From positions 868,001-932,000 of the forward strand of contig RQOL01000915.1 of assembly GCA_013076295.1 (NCBI GenBank): 64,000 nucleotides of DNA, read 5' to 3'. Shown here in pieces: positions 31,701-42,305 of this stretch. Every line of letters starts with the position of its first letter. Within the stretch, counting starts at the first letter, position 1. The notes beneath the pieces were generated by a model that was given only the letters and a program-made list of their open reading frames with translations, did no database searches and was not told the DNA's origin. Source of the stretch: Sanderia malayensis. Lineage: Eukaryota > Cnidaria > Scyphozoa > Semaeostomeae > Pelagiidae. Position numbers and translations under genes: made by a program.

Positions 31701-31792
31701 GAATGGTCTCATTGTAAACTTTCTAGGATAATGTAACGTTGCAGATATCGCAAAACTGCGAACGTTAGGTGAAACATTATTAAAAAATACTG
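28771..31792 (-). mobile_element. Penelope-like retroelement, shorter (5'-truncated) tandem copy
   Basis: A 3,022-bp direct copy of 19,781-22,800, highly similar along its length including the 3' simple repeats. Its 5' side stops at 31,792 inside the spacer upstream of the RT frame and abuts a gypsy integrase remnant; ORF1 is absent. Its 3' end touches the 5' end of the longer copy. This is the usual partial-copy-upstream layout of Penelope-like elements. Confidence 0.8.
29621..31576 (-). CDS. Penelope-like reverse transcriptase, intact 651-codon frame
   Basis: The frame is uninterrupted from ATG 31,576 to stop 29,621. N-terminal about 190 residues are basic (KRKRSERHLRKNAAKKS), then come the RT fingers and palm: PADKGGKIVIW (~195), YMLPKIHKPNTPGR (~270), DVKSLYTNIPQDEG (~352), HGTAMGSPFAPNYANIFM (~420) and LRFIDDIFAIW with the catalytic DD (~458). 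The end, LAFKRNKNIKDILVRTNLK, is the RT-proximal linker of Penelope proteins. The frame stops exactly there, and no GIY-YIG endonuclease follows in any frame I read. The copy may be endonuclease-deficient or truncated at the domain border. It would copy RNA into DNA using a chromosomal primer. Confidence 0.85.
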   Translation of the reverse strand: MKLSANMLLFILFKIETTDDVLQVHTSKLRTLKRMAGIKRKRSERHLRKNAAKKSLHRTIQNDFDNSLLIHNLSNHNLTQTQIDVLSKGLSFIPTPKPVTISEIKSSFHAFRRRLFIKHYFQHRHTTPKFPLQTRSTWQPPEPDNISILNYVDNVQNDISNLQCDISPPQNLFEAERNALRELASMRDIIIKPADKGGKIVIWSTDDYLREAYRQHNNSQYYISIPHNPMHDLILDISSFITHLYMKKVIDEPTFTFLNPSNNARTPIFYMLPKIHKPNTPGRLIISGCNSPTSNLSVYIDYYIKPIVRQIPSYIKDTTHFLQKLKLLEGTIPPNSILVPFDVKSLYTNIPQDEGINCCLQSIQTFYGTEIPIPLPSMKQIMEFILKKNYFQFLNQFYLQTHGTAMGSPFAPNYANIFMDHIETHILSTAPTDQKPMTLLRFIDDIFAIWTHGLESLHTFYHDMNSLHDTIQFEMSFSFTKIAFLDTMVILTPNGTLQTSLYKKPTDVCSLLHALSFHPTHCKEGIIYSQALRYRRIISDDNDFEQHLKQLQITLVKQGYNIGLISDIFNKVHPLSQDDLLKPTESQHGTKLPFVVRYDSNTMGLGAVLRRHWHHIQEDTDLHNISDTTPILAFKRNKNIKDILVRTNLKL

Positions 31793-33160
31793 GCTAAAGG
31801 TCTTGATCGCTAAAGGAAGCAATTTTGAAGGGATGGCCAGACAACAGAGAGCAAACACCTCAATGTATTGATCCCTACTTTTCTATCAGAGACAAGCTAG
31901 CAACACAAGACGATGTGATCTTTAAGCGTCAGCGAGCCATCATCCTCAAAGTCACTATGCCCAAAGTTCCGAGAGAAACTGCATGTTGCACACATGACAA
32001 TACAGAGTTGCCTCAGGAGAGCCACAGAAGTGGTCTATTGGTCTGGCATGAATAAAGACCTGACTGCTTCCATATAAAAATGTGGAACCTGCAACACATT
32101 CCAAAATGACCAGGCCAAAGAACCCCTCATATCACGAGAAATCCCAAGCCATCCCTGGCAAATCATAGCTGCTGACATTTTCACAATCAACAATAAAAAT
32201 TGTCGCTGTACAGTAGCCTGCTACTCCAACTACTTTGAGATAGATCGTTTGCATCGAAAAACTACCGGAGAAGTCATGAAGGGGCTCAAGAGGCATTTCT
32301 CAAGGCATGGCATACCAGATAAGCTCATGAGCGACAAAGTACCCTTTTCTTCTCAAGAGTTCCAAGACTTCGCCAAGGAGTATGAATTCATAACAGAGCC
32401 TAGTTCGCCAGAGTACGCTCAAAGTAACGGCAAAGCAGAAAACGCAGTTAAAACCGCCAAGATGCTAATGAAAAAAGCTGCTAAGTCTGGCAACGACTTC
32501 TACCTTGTACTGCTCGAATGGCGAAATACACCGTCTGGGGAAATGGACAGCTCTCCTTCCCAGCGCATATTCAGCAGAAGAGCCAAATCCCTGCTTCCCA
32601 TGTGCAAGAAGCTCCTTCAACTACAGGTCATCACAGGTGTTCACGAGAAATTTTGTGAGAGAAAACAGATTGAGTCAAAGTACTATAACAGAGGCACAAA
32701 GGAGCTAAACACATTAAGGAAGGATGATGTGGTGCGCATCAAGCCGGGGAATAACGATAGAACAGGTCGCTGGACCAAAGGCTGCATTGTAGAGCAAGTT
32801 GGTGTAAGATCTTATAATATAAAAACAGAAGATGGAAGAATCTTCAGACAAAATCGAAAGTTTCTATGCCATACCAAAGGACCATTCACTGTTGCTGAAG
32901 ATGAGCCAATTGTCTTCCCCCCAGAAGAACAAGAAGCGGTGAACGAGGACGCTGAAGACCGCCAACCCGAGGACTGCCAACCATTAGACTTGGAAGAGCC
33001 GTATCAAATTCAACCTGATAATGTCGTTACGGAGATTGCCGCCATCAGACCCTATGAAATCACATTTGATCACAGACAACCAAACTTTTACCGACCCGTG
33101 ACGATAAGAAGTGGTAGAATGATAACAAGGCCAGATTACCTGGCTGAACATAGTAACTAA
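31793..33160 (+). pseudogene. Ty3/Gypsy integrase remnant
   Basis: 31,800-32,248 holds frame-broken H2C2 and early core text (MKGWPDNREQTPQ, DPYFSIRDKLATQDDVIFK, WQIIAADIFTINNK in shifted frames). 32,249-33,160 is an open 303-codon frame covering the later core (LKRHFSRHGIPDKLMSDKV, SPEYAQSNGKAENAVKTAK with the catalytic Glu) and a GPF/Y-like C-terminal region with NDRTGRWTKGCIVEQ, closing with an acidic tail. The 5' part of pol is lost where the Penelope-like copy begins. There are several frameshifts upstream of 32,249, so this is a dead fragment. Confidence 0.8.
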
Positions 33161-33246
33161 TGAACACACTTAAACACAGTAACTAAAGACTACCAATTTA
33201 TTTCATTTAATTTTTGTTCTCTTTCATTTCTCTGTTGGAGGAAAGG

Positions 33247-33388
33247 TGTATTGATATTAGCCTCGTTTTGTTTATTACGTTTTGTTGGGCATGCACCCTA
33301 GTTTGTTGAATTGAAAAATTGGAGAGTTGTAAAATGGTGGATTTGAGACACGTGTGTTTATTTGTCTTCTTTTCCTGCGAACGTTACA
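33247..33388 (+). repeat. Candidate 3' LTR of the gypsy remnant
   Basis: A purine run GGAGGAAAGG (33,237-33,246) 77 bases after the integrase stop looks like a polypurine tract. TG begins right after it, and a CA end is available at 33,388. No second LTR is in the window, so the borders are provisional. Confidence 0.4.
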
Positions 33389-33709
33389 ATCACATTCCTA
33401 AGTAAACACTGAGGTGAGTAAATGGCGAGAAAATTAAAGGAGAACTGTCACCAAAAATTATCTTTGTTATTTTGGTTCGTTTTATTGCGTAGAATACGAA
33501 TCCGAAGTCCGTTTTTCGAAACAATGCCTTGTTTTCGAGTTATTAAGCATTTAAAGTGTCCGGTACTGCCGGACAAGTTCTCGTTGTTTTCTCGTTCCCG
33601 AGAATTTGTCACTTCCTTCTGACGTCATATGTGATCATTGGTTCTCGGCACGTACTCGTTTTCAGTAGTAATTCAAGCAATTTCGGCACAAGACGACTGG
33701 TTTGAAAAT

Positions 33710-33935
33710 GCTTATTTTGGTGATTAAAATGGCAACTGCGGTGCTTACAACCGTTTGGAAGATAGTAGAAAGCAGGTTAATCCAGGTTTCCCAAGAAAGA
33801 AGACACTTTTCGTGTTTCCTGGTGATCCAAAGCTACGGAAAGAATGGGTCAGGAGAGTGTGTCTCGTTAACTTTGTACCGTAACAACATTCCACATTGAG
33901 GAGCATTATAGTTTCTAAATTCAGTAGCAGCCCTT
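33710..33935 (+). pseudogene. THAP-domain relic inside the TTAA element
   Basis: In broken plus-strand frames the text GNCGAYN, then KKTLFVFPGDPKLRKEWVRR, then NFVP can be read. It matches the C...FP.D...W...V pattern of THAP zinc fingers. A stop and frame loss follow. The transposase itself is absent. Confidence 0.5.
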
Positions 33936-34049
33936 CTAAACTGAGTCCAAAGAAAAGTTATGGAACATTCAAAAAGAAACGAAGACTGGAGGTACATAAA
34001 AATGTCAACATAAACTTGTTTTCTTGAGTTTGTATGAGCTTCAGAGTGT

Positions 34050-34662
34050 GAATATCTGAACAGCTTATATGATTGTGCATCATCCAGATATTCTTCATCA
34101 TCAATAAACTGGTATATGGCAATTTCTATGGCAGCAGCATTCAGACAAACAATTTTGAAATCATCATCCTCAGTAACACAATTTAAATTCTTTTCCTTGC
34201 AATCTCATCAAAACTCTGTCCTTTTCGTGGCAACACAGACTTTCACGGCCTGTTGGCATTTCACAGCCATGACCGCAAAATTTTATGAACGCGTAAGTAA
34301 ATTACAACGATGAATAGGTGCTCTTCATGTAGGCTATAATGACCAGGATTCTTAAATACATAAATTTGAAGAAATACAAACATAATTATCACCATTCAGT
34401 GTTTCCCATCCTTTCAAAATTATACTCTTCTTCAGTTTCATTCAGGTTCGTCAGAACTTGTTGATGATCCTCCCGACGAGTCTGGCTGTTGTTGGTTCTG
34501 TCTCCTTGTTTCATACATGAAAAGTTGTATATCCATGGCCACTAAATCTATTTCATCATGACCAGAAATTTCCAATTCATAATTTTCATAGTTGCTTGCC
34601 ATTTTGCAGGTAGACAGTTGACATAAATCGTGAAAATTCTCAGGCAAGCATTTTTCAATCAC
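34050..34662 (-). pseudogene. P2X7-C-terminus-like zinc-binding protein relic
   Basis: The minus-strand frame 34,662-34,438 gives a 74-residue acidic N-terminus (DIQLFMYETRRQNQ, SSGGSSTSSDEPE), followed in shifted frames by FERMGNTEW and, at about 34,240-34,130, CVTEDDDFKIVCLN. That order (GN..WC region, then C-x-TE..DF..VCLN) is seen in the P2X purinoceptor 7 C-terminal-like domain found in many cnidarian proteins. The central zinc ligands are lost. It opposes the THAP relic in orientation. Confidence 0.45.
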
Positions 34663-34904
34663 ATAGATTCTAAGCGGGCCTGCGTACTTCCTGTTTTTGC
34701 AATGATCACATCACGTCACCAGTGTCCGAAGCACTGTAAAGTTAGATTTTCCGAAAATTCTCATTTTTTCATCAGAAAGAATCGATAATAACTCGAAAAC
34801 AAGGCGTTGTTTCGAAAAACGGATTTCGGATTCGTACTCTACGCAATAAAATGAACCAAAATAAGTAAAGATAATTTTTGGTGACAGTTCTCCTTTAAGT
34901 GTTA

Positions 34905-35555
34905 AGAAAGGCTCATTAACACTGTTATGTCTATGTATAAGGAGAGTAATAGCACAATACAAATCAACAACATGAGAGATGAGAAATTTAGTGCAAAGAA
35001 AGGTGTTCATCAGGGTGCCACCATCAGCCAGTTACCAATCAGTTTATCCCAGTCCTGGAGGCCCTTTCAAGAGAATGTAGAAATGGTTTACCAATGTCTT
35101 ACCGATGTTACATGCTGATGCCTTAGTTATCATCACTGAGACTATGGAAGACCTAGGCACTAGATATACCGCATGGAAGGAAAGTGTGGAGAGAAAAGGG
35201 CTCAGGGTAAATGTGGCAAAAACTAACGCCGTTATCAGTTTTGTCAACTAAGCCTTTGTCTTCTTTATGATACAGGTATGATAAACGAGTATGTCATAAT
35301 GTCACAAAATCAAAACTAGACCAATCCTGTCATCTTGGAAACATGCTAAATGCAGGAAGGGTGCAGAGTCAAGCTCCATAACTTGTGTAAGATCAGGTTC
35401 GTAGAAATTCAGAGAATTCTGGCCCTGTTATCAATTGTGTCCATGCACATAAGATAAAAGAAAGAGTGTAGGCAGCATGCTTGAGGAGTGTCCTGTCATA
35501 TGGTAGCGTGAATTGGCCACTTAAGGAGGAGGGCATCACCAGAACCAAAACTTAT
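34905..35555 (+). pseudogene. LINE reverse-transcriptase fragment
   Basis: Plus-strand pieces MSMYKESNSTIQINN, KKGVHQGATIS, WKESVERKGLRVNVAKT and, after frame changes, SVLSYGSVNWPLKEE follow the order of the palm and thumb region of LINE polymerases. The tyrosine/Asp-Asp motif lies in lost frame (about 35,110). It is a different family from the LINE that begins at 36,267. Confidence 0.6.
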
Positions 35556-36266
35556 TAAGAGATATATAAATATAAATATTCTGATCATAATAACATATTA
35601 TTTACTTATAAATTAAAATATCCTATTCATACATCTCCTGATAAGTAAGTAGCATCACAAAATGGGTTTTTCAAGATCGAAAGTACAACCTTGTGACTCT
35701 TCTACTCTACATATATATCACATTCCACTTCAATGTATGGACCACTATTTTATGGTCCAAAACACAGAATTTTGCATATATTTTCATGAAACTAGTGTAG
35801 TCGTTAGTAATGTTAAATATAGAAGTAGACTATTCTGACATAACTCTGGCAGTTCAGTTTACATGTATATATATAATAATATATACTTATTTAAAGTGAA
35901 CTCATCATTCATTCTGGCTTCTTGGTAATAGCATCTTTCTATACCAGCCAAAGCAACCTCAGTAAAATGTTTACACATTTGTGGATCGCTACCAAATTTG
36001 TGAAACCACTCTGTACCTATAATTTATAGCAGTGCCTGTAAATATGCAGTGTTTTTGTATTGCAACACAAAAAGGTATTGTGATAAAGCTTTGCCATCTT
36101 CCAATGCTTTTATAATCCAGTTTAGGATTTCTTCCTGCAAGATATCACCGAGAAACTGACAGCCTTTACTTCTAACAATGCTCCACAGATTTATTCTAAA
36201 GTTTTTCTTATTTTTATTTTTCTTCAATTTTGCCTCCTGCTATGACACAAAGTACTTTCGTCAACT
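35556..36266. other. AT-rich stretch, possibly 5' region of the downstream LINE
   Basis: No coding frame is supported on the plus strand. It may include the leader of the LINE whose ORF1 starts at 36,267, but the 5' end cannot be placed. Confidence 0.3.
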
Positions 36267-36978
36267 ATGGCGATTAATGAAGAAGTCAAACAGTTTATTT
36301 TACAGAGCTTAAATGCAGTCGAAAGCCGTCTAAACAATACCATCGGAGAAATAGAACAAACAGTCAAGATAGAAATCGATAATACTCTTCGTTCTCGCTT
36401 GGCAAGCATTGAAGAGAAATGGGAAGAAATCGAACACTCGCAGCAATTTCATGCTAACCAATACGAAACGTTTCGAAACCAAGTTGGAAATCTCTTACGT
36501 GAGAACACCCAGTTGAAGAACGAAAATGTTAGTCTGGCTGCAAGAATCAAGAATCTAGAGAAAAAAGACGATGACCTTGCCAAATCCATTGATGATTTAG
36601 AACAACACGGTTGACGTGAAATGCTAAAAATTGGTGGAATACCCCGTGATTGTGAAGAAAATTGTGAAGAAATTGTGATAAAAGAAGCTGAAAAAATCAA
36701 CGTTGATTTGCATGTGAGTCAAATCGAAGCATGTCACCGTATTTCTGTCAAGCCTGATGCCCCCATTATTGTAAAGCTAAATACAATGAAAAAAGGGATG
36801 AATTCATGGCAAAAGAATCCAAAATAAAGTCGCTGATCTTGGTCATAACGTTTCTGGCAAAGTATATCCGAATGAAAGCCTGACAAGTCGAATTAAGAAC
36901 TTGCTACGCCTATCAAAAATTAAAAAACAAGAACTGAACTACAAATATGTTTGGACAAGAAACGGCTCTATATTCCTG
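36267..36978 (+). pseudogene. LINE ORF1, 5' part (coiled coil plus RRM-like)
   Basis: The first 113 codons (36,267-36,614) form a coiled coil rich in E, K, N and L, ending QHG and a TGA stop. Reading resumes at once with REMLKIGGIPRDCEENCEEI and HVSQIEACHRI, typical of the L1-type ORF1 (transposase_22) fold, then NYKYVWTRNGSIFL up to the insertion at 36,979. It has one stop (36,612) and a frameshift near 36,795. It would form the nucleic-acid chaperone of the retroposon. Confidence 0.75.
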
Positions 36979-37558
36979 TATGGGGGTATATGTATGACAA
37001 AAATCGTCGTACAAAACCAAACGTTGTGTTGTATTCCATATCCCGAAATGAATTGCATTCTTCAATTCATCGTATGTCGTATTCGATTTCATTGTATGTC
37101 ATAATGTGTTTTGATTGTCGTAATGAACGAAAACCGCTGAGCGTTGAGTCGACGTGCTGCAAGCAACAGACCATGAAATTAATAGCATTTGACAGATCGT
37201 CGTGTGAATGACAGAACATCGTGGTGTACACTTTCAATCGTCGTAATTCCACAATCAACCGTCGTAATTCAACAATGGATTGGCGGAATTCAACAACAGA
37301 TTGGCGGAATTCAACACGCATGCGTAAAAAATAAAAGCAAAGGTTAATTTATGCGAAATATATTATAATAAGCCAAAATGAGCATTCTGTGCACAATTCC
37401 TCGCATGTTTTTCATAGTCGATAGATCCCATTCCTTATTGTGAAGCATGATTCAAATGTCGTTTCATATTTCTCTCACCTCCATCTGTCCTTAAATGTCA
37501 AGAAAAGCAATATGTGGCTTTGCAGTGCACTTTTGTGACGAGCTATTTTAGATTTCAC
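36979..37558 (+). repeat. Left terminal inverted repeat of the HECT/integrase transposon
   Basis: Inverted copy of 42,306-42,883 with few differences, starting TATGGGGGTATATGTATGAC and ending GATTTCAC. It contains several tandem-like TCGTCGTAATTC / GATTGGCGGAATTCAAC blocks (about 37,230-37,315). The HECT gene starts 13 bp inside it. Confidence 0.9.
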
Positions 37559-37570
37559 AATAACTTCAAC

Positions 37571-40403
37571 ATGGCTAGCAGGCAGCAAACGCTTGCCTCT
37601 TTATTGAATCAGGCTATCGGGATTCTAGCTTCAGAATAGCAAAGCTCACCATCATTGTGATCTTCTTCGTCGTCATCATCATATGAGAGTCCACGGCCCT
37701 CAACTAGCACTGCATCCTCAACAGTGGCAAGGTAAACAATAGCTTCATACAATTATCCTATGTGGGCCATGACGTGATCTGTTTATTGCAGGCAGAGCTT
37801 TACACATTTTTATAAACTCTAGTAAATGCCTAGCAAGTAGGGTTCATAATTGTGAATCCACTACCACAATCAAACACATGTTAATTCATTTCTAGATCGA
37901 TAAATGCACCATCAGCAACTATGTCAAGCCCTTCTGTGGCCTCCAATACGCCTGCAGTAAGACAAGCAGCAGACACAAGAGCTGCTGAAAATTTCCGGTA
38001 ATTGCAACTTATAATAATGAAATAAATCTACAGCTGACTCGGAAAATACACGTGGGATAAATGTGAAATGAATAAATTTTGAACTCAAATCCAGTACCAC
38101 CGGTTAAACAACGTCAATGACTAATTCTACTGACTAATATCTTACTGACTAATTTCCTAACTCGAAATCAAAACGAGGTTCTTACGTAAATCACATAATT
38201 TCCTAAGGCTAAAATAACATGAGTTCAAACAAACACTAAAACAAGGACAAAACAAAGGAATGCCACTAAGAGCGCGTTTCGAGTAAGAAACTTAAAGAGT
38301 GTGTGAAAAAGCCATTATCATTATTGTTATCTTGTAGGAGGTACTTTCCATCAATGCAAGCAATTAGAAGCTCCCCTTACAGCATGGCAGCAAGACGACG
38401 AACCCTGCCCCAAGCTTCTCGATCGCCATTTCAAAGATACTGCACATGGAGTCACGATGTTTGTGTACTACCATTGAAAGACGATGCTGTGACACCAAAC
38501 AGAGATGCGCTAGATCTTCTCAAAAGGGCTGGTCTGGGTAAGAAGCAAGTTACCTTTGACAAGAATGGTGATCACACACATTTTATTAAAAAATGGAAGA
38601 AGAATTCCCAAAGCTTGCATCCCAGCTTGGGGCAATAGAAGTTCTGAGAACAACATCTGGTGGTGGTGGTAGCCGTCCTCTCATTATTGTCCCAATCGGT
38701 CCCCAACGATACACAATTAGGGATCTGAAGTCATCTTTTGGCGGGGCAACATTGTATGTGAGGCCGATGCAACATAACCTGGATGAGACTGTTGTGAGAA
38801 TGCCATCAACAGCTTTGGAGGTGAACTGGTTGCATTGCAACCAAAAAATGCAGCTGGACAACTTGCGCGTTCATCAAGAGTCTTGTGGTAATGCTAATTC
38901 CTTTGATGACGAAGCAGCATTTACCGACGATGCTCACTATGGAGCAGCTGCAAATGATCGCAGACAAATACCATCCTTTGACAATGAGCCTCATCAATCC
39001 ACAAGTGAGCCAATTGACCCATGTTGTAGCAGCTCATCTAACAGTCAACAAGAAGTAGTTGCTGTTTTACAAGAGGTATTCCCTGCTATTGAAATGGAAC
39101 AATTGATTTCTGTTGCAAATAGTAGTGGAAGCATTAATGCAGCCATTGAAGTGCCCGTCAATGAAGACCGTAAACCTGACGCAGAAGACCACTCATTAAC
39201 AGCAATCACCAGGGCATATAAAAGCGCAATGACAGATGATGAGATACATCTTTCCGTTGAACGTGATCAAATTTGGATTACAGGCCTTGCTTTCTACAAG
39301 AAGTCCGCGAATGACCTTCATAGGTTGACAAAGAAACTAACAGTCAGTTTTGAGGGAGAGGCTGGTTTGGATGCTGGAGCAATTTCTGCAGAAATTTTTA
39401 TGCTCCTTCTACATCAGCTGAAGAAGCGTCTGTTCATTGGAGCGACAGAGCAAGTCATACCAATTAAGGATCGCTCGAAACTTCCACTTTTCAGGCTAGC
39501 TGGTGTGATTGTCGTGTATTCAATAAAGCTTGGTGGCCCAGCATTCCCATGTTTAAATCCTAGGGTTTATTACTATATTGCTGGTAAACGCGAAAATTTG
39601 CAAGCCTGCTTGCAAGTCGATGATTTGCCTTTAACTGCAAGCACTGAAGCACACCATGCTTTTATAAGTAACCTAAATGCATGTGTGTCATCAGAGGATA
39701 TTGAAAGCTGCTTGGAGAATGACACAAATTGCTCGATAATGTCATTGTCGCATTGGCCAAGTGAAGTACCGATAACCCTCAGCAACAAAGGTAAACAGTT
39801 TAATATGATTGGTAGCTAATTCAAGCAATTGAAATTTTTGTAATGATTAAAATGAATCATTTGTTTTTAGACTCTCTGATTGCAAACATCATTGAGCATG
39901 AGATTGTCTGGAGCCGGCAGCAAGAGATAGACGAGTTCTGCAAAGGGCTTGGTATTCTTGGTCTCTTGCGCATCATTCGAGAGCACACTGAGCAATGCAA
40001 GGAAATGTTGTTCTTCAACAAAGAATTGGAAATCGATGTGGCAAAGTTTCAAAACCTGTTGGAAAAAGCATCACAGGACGAAGGGAGCTTCGCAGAACAA
40101 CAAGCCTATGCCTGGCTCATAGAGTTTTCATCTGAAAATAAGAAAAGCGACGATTACCCAGGAGGTTGTTGTCTGAAATCACTTCTCCGTTTTGCAACAG
40201 GATTGGATATGGTGCCCCCTGGGGAAGAAATGAAGAAAATAAAGGTAGAGTTTTTGGAAGATGACAATGAACAGACATTACAGATGGCTCAAGCGTGCTT
40301 CAATATATTGAGAGTGCCAACTGTTCATTCAACCCAGAAGCAGTTCAACAAGATGATGGATGTTGCATTGAAATGTGAAAGTTCAGGATTTGAACTCATG
40401 TGA
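37571..40403 (+). pseudogene. CUE-like/HECT-type E3 ubiquitin ligase gene of the transposon
   Basis: Four exons with consistent AG/GT borders and phases: 37,571-37,731, 37,896-37,997, 38,338-39,790, 39,871-40,403. Exon 3 has AGLGKKQVTFDKNGDHTHF, then a CUE-like segment (VLQEVFPAIEMEQLI, about 39,070), then the HECT N-lobe (VSFEGEAGLDAGAISAEIFMLL, about 39,345). Exon 4 completes the HECT C-lobe with LLRFATGLDMVPP and the catalytic-cysteine motif QACFNILRVP (about 40,292), ending at GFELM. A HECT ligase takes ubiquitin from an E2 onto this cysteine and then onto a substrate. Defects: TAG and TGA in exon 1, and a 1-base shift in an A tract at about 38,592. Outside these the frame is intact. A host origin is possible, but position inside the inverted repeats argues that it travels with the element. 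Confidence 0.8.
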
Positions 40404-40449
40404 GACTTTATTTTCATTTACATTCTTGCCAGTTAATAAAATTGAATAA

Positions 40450-42216
40450 TTAATAAAACCCGTTTCGTTCCCCAGTTATTCTTGCAATAAATTCGACAAC
40501 TTCCATGTAAATATCTATGCCAAAACTTTGAATATCTCTCAATGGATTAATTGATGAGCTCATGCGAAGAAAATTGTCTTCACCAAGAGGACATGTGATT
40601 TTAGGTACTTCAACAACATCATTTGATTCTGACGCATGTTTGCTTAAAGGTGTTGGTCCAGCCCAATCAATGCCATGTAGCTCTTCATTTTCCTAGCAGC
40701 ACAAAAGAAGTTATCAGTTTTAACTGCAAGATTTACTACATATTGCATAGGAAGATTATTATACAATAACAACTCTATAACTAATAATTCTATAATCGGT
40801 AATAGTAATAATGCCATATAACATAACATAACATAACATAACATAACTTAGCTTACCATCATCTCTTCGCCTAAAACCCTATCGGATCGTCGTGGTAGAG
40901 TCAACCATAGTTGAAATGGAGACTTGTTTCTTTCTGTTGACAATGGGTGCATATCCCATCCTGACTGGAACAGGCTAAGGTGTCTATTGATGCGTGGAAT
41001 AAAAATATAATGCAGTGAATATAGGTGCATTTCATTTGCAATATCGAGATATCCGTTTTCTTTGAGATACACAAATGTGGGATAGAAAAACGATGTGCAT
41101 CCACTGAAAAGGTCACGCCAAAGCCTTTCTATTCTTTGATTGTGACAACTCTTTCCAGCTATGAAACTGCCACGATCAGGACCTCTCAGATGATGATTAA
41201 ACATATACCATGCAACATTGACATTTTCACCTCCCCTATCAGCTCTAACTCTCAAGGGAAGTCCAAATTCTTCAACAGCGTTTTCAAAAAGTGAAAAAAC
41301 AGTGGCAGGTCTATTGTTGTCACTCGCATGAAGAAACATGAGTCGTCTTGTTGCTCCATCTATCCCTCCATGAATTACAATCGACCATCTAATCAATAAG
41401 AATATTTCAATGTTTAATTTCAGGCATAAATTTTTTTACGATTTCTAAAAGGGTTTTAATCTGATTCTGTTTTCGCTTCTATTGTTTAATATAAGTATAC
41501 CACATAAAAGTAAAGGTATCCTTTCTACCTGATTAATTTGTGGTTCCCATCTATGTGCCATATTGCCAATGGTTCTCTAATAGAGTAAACACGGCGCTGT
41601 ACAACATTAATTTGTAGTGATCTTAGTAGCATGCTATCAGGATCTACACATCTCATTGATTCTATGGTTCTTTCCCATTGTACTTTAATCCCTCGTTGTA
41701 GTAGAAAGCCTCTCATTCTCTTCACACCACAATTTGGAAATTCCTCCTGAATACCTTGAATAGTTTGGTCTAGCACTGCATCAGAAATGGCAGTGTAACG
41801 GGGTATTGTTTCTCGAACTCCAAGGTCTTGCATTCTTCTCTGAATTGTACGCTGACTCACAGAAAACATGGCCCAATCTCACTTGTTGTAAAACCAAATT
41901 CGATGAAAAACGACAAAGCATCACGACAAATGTCAAACCTTGGTCTGCCACGGTTTGCTCCTTGTACAACACTTGCGACAAAGTTGAAATTCAATGGGCT
42001 CTCATCTTCTTGTAAAAATATCAACAACCTCGACAAAATATCAGTTAGTTGTGTGTTTAATGGCTGGTACTGTTGAGCTCTGGTCACGATATTCATCAAC
42101 TGTTCAATGCGGAAAATCAAGTAATCATAGTTGCTATCGTTTTCACAAAGCCTCAAAAGATCTGACAAGCACCGTCTTACAAAAGCTACAAATATGTCTC
42201 TTGGGGATTCATTCAC
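40450..42216 (-). pseudogene. Integrase (rve-type DDE transposase) of the transposon
   Basis: Minus-strand exons: about 42,216-41,529, 41,388-40,857 and 40,692-40,450, all with GT/AG borders and matching phase. The N-terminal about 115 residues are followed by a helix-turn-helix (VSQRTIQRRMQDLGV). The catalytic core has WHIDGNHK (first Asp), RADRGGEN (second Asp) and [11 protein letters not shown] (Glu), with 36 residues between the second Asp and the Glu. The last exon adds ENEELHGIDWAGPTPLSKH and a short tail. A 1-base shift near 41,870 separates the first frame from the rest, so this copy is probably not functional. The 5' exon may extend further towards the right repeat. Role: cutting and joining of the element ends. 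Confidence 0.85.
40818..40848 (+). repeat. ATAAC pentamer microsatellite in an integrase intron
   Basis: Four to five ACATA/ATAAC units lie just inside the 5' donor of the last integrase intron (donor at 40,856). Confidence 0.8.
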
Positions 42217-42305
42217 TGTTGTTCACGACTTGGGGATTGGAACATTCACTGGCAACATTTTCTAGACAGACAGTCTCCCAGAACTCATTCACATTTCTCA
42301 ATTTC

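Larger units (their letters stand above)
33438..34894. mobile_element. TTAA-flanked DNA transposon remnant (Kolobok- or piggyBac-like)
   Basis: Ends AGGAGAACTGTCACC and GGTGACAGTTCTCCT are exact inverted copies, each bordered by TTAA (33,434-33,437 and 34,895-34,898). The inverted similarity extends about 110 bp inward (to about 33,545 and from about 34,787) with scattered mismatches. The interior holds a THAP-like exon relic (plus) and P2X7-type zinc-binding text (minus). TTAA duplication is shared by piggyBac and Kolobok; the THAP relic favours Kolobok, which is inference. Confidence 0.75.

Noticed and set aside
37067..37321. 84-codon frame with repeated VEFRQS-type text, mirrored at 42,608-42,799
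   Set aside because: It lies within the inverted repeats of the HECT/integrase element and reflects short internal repeats there.
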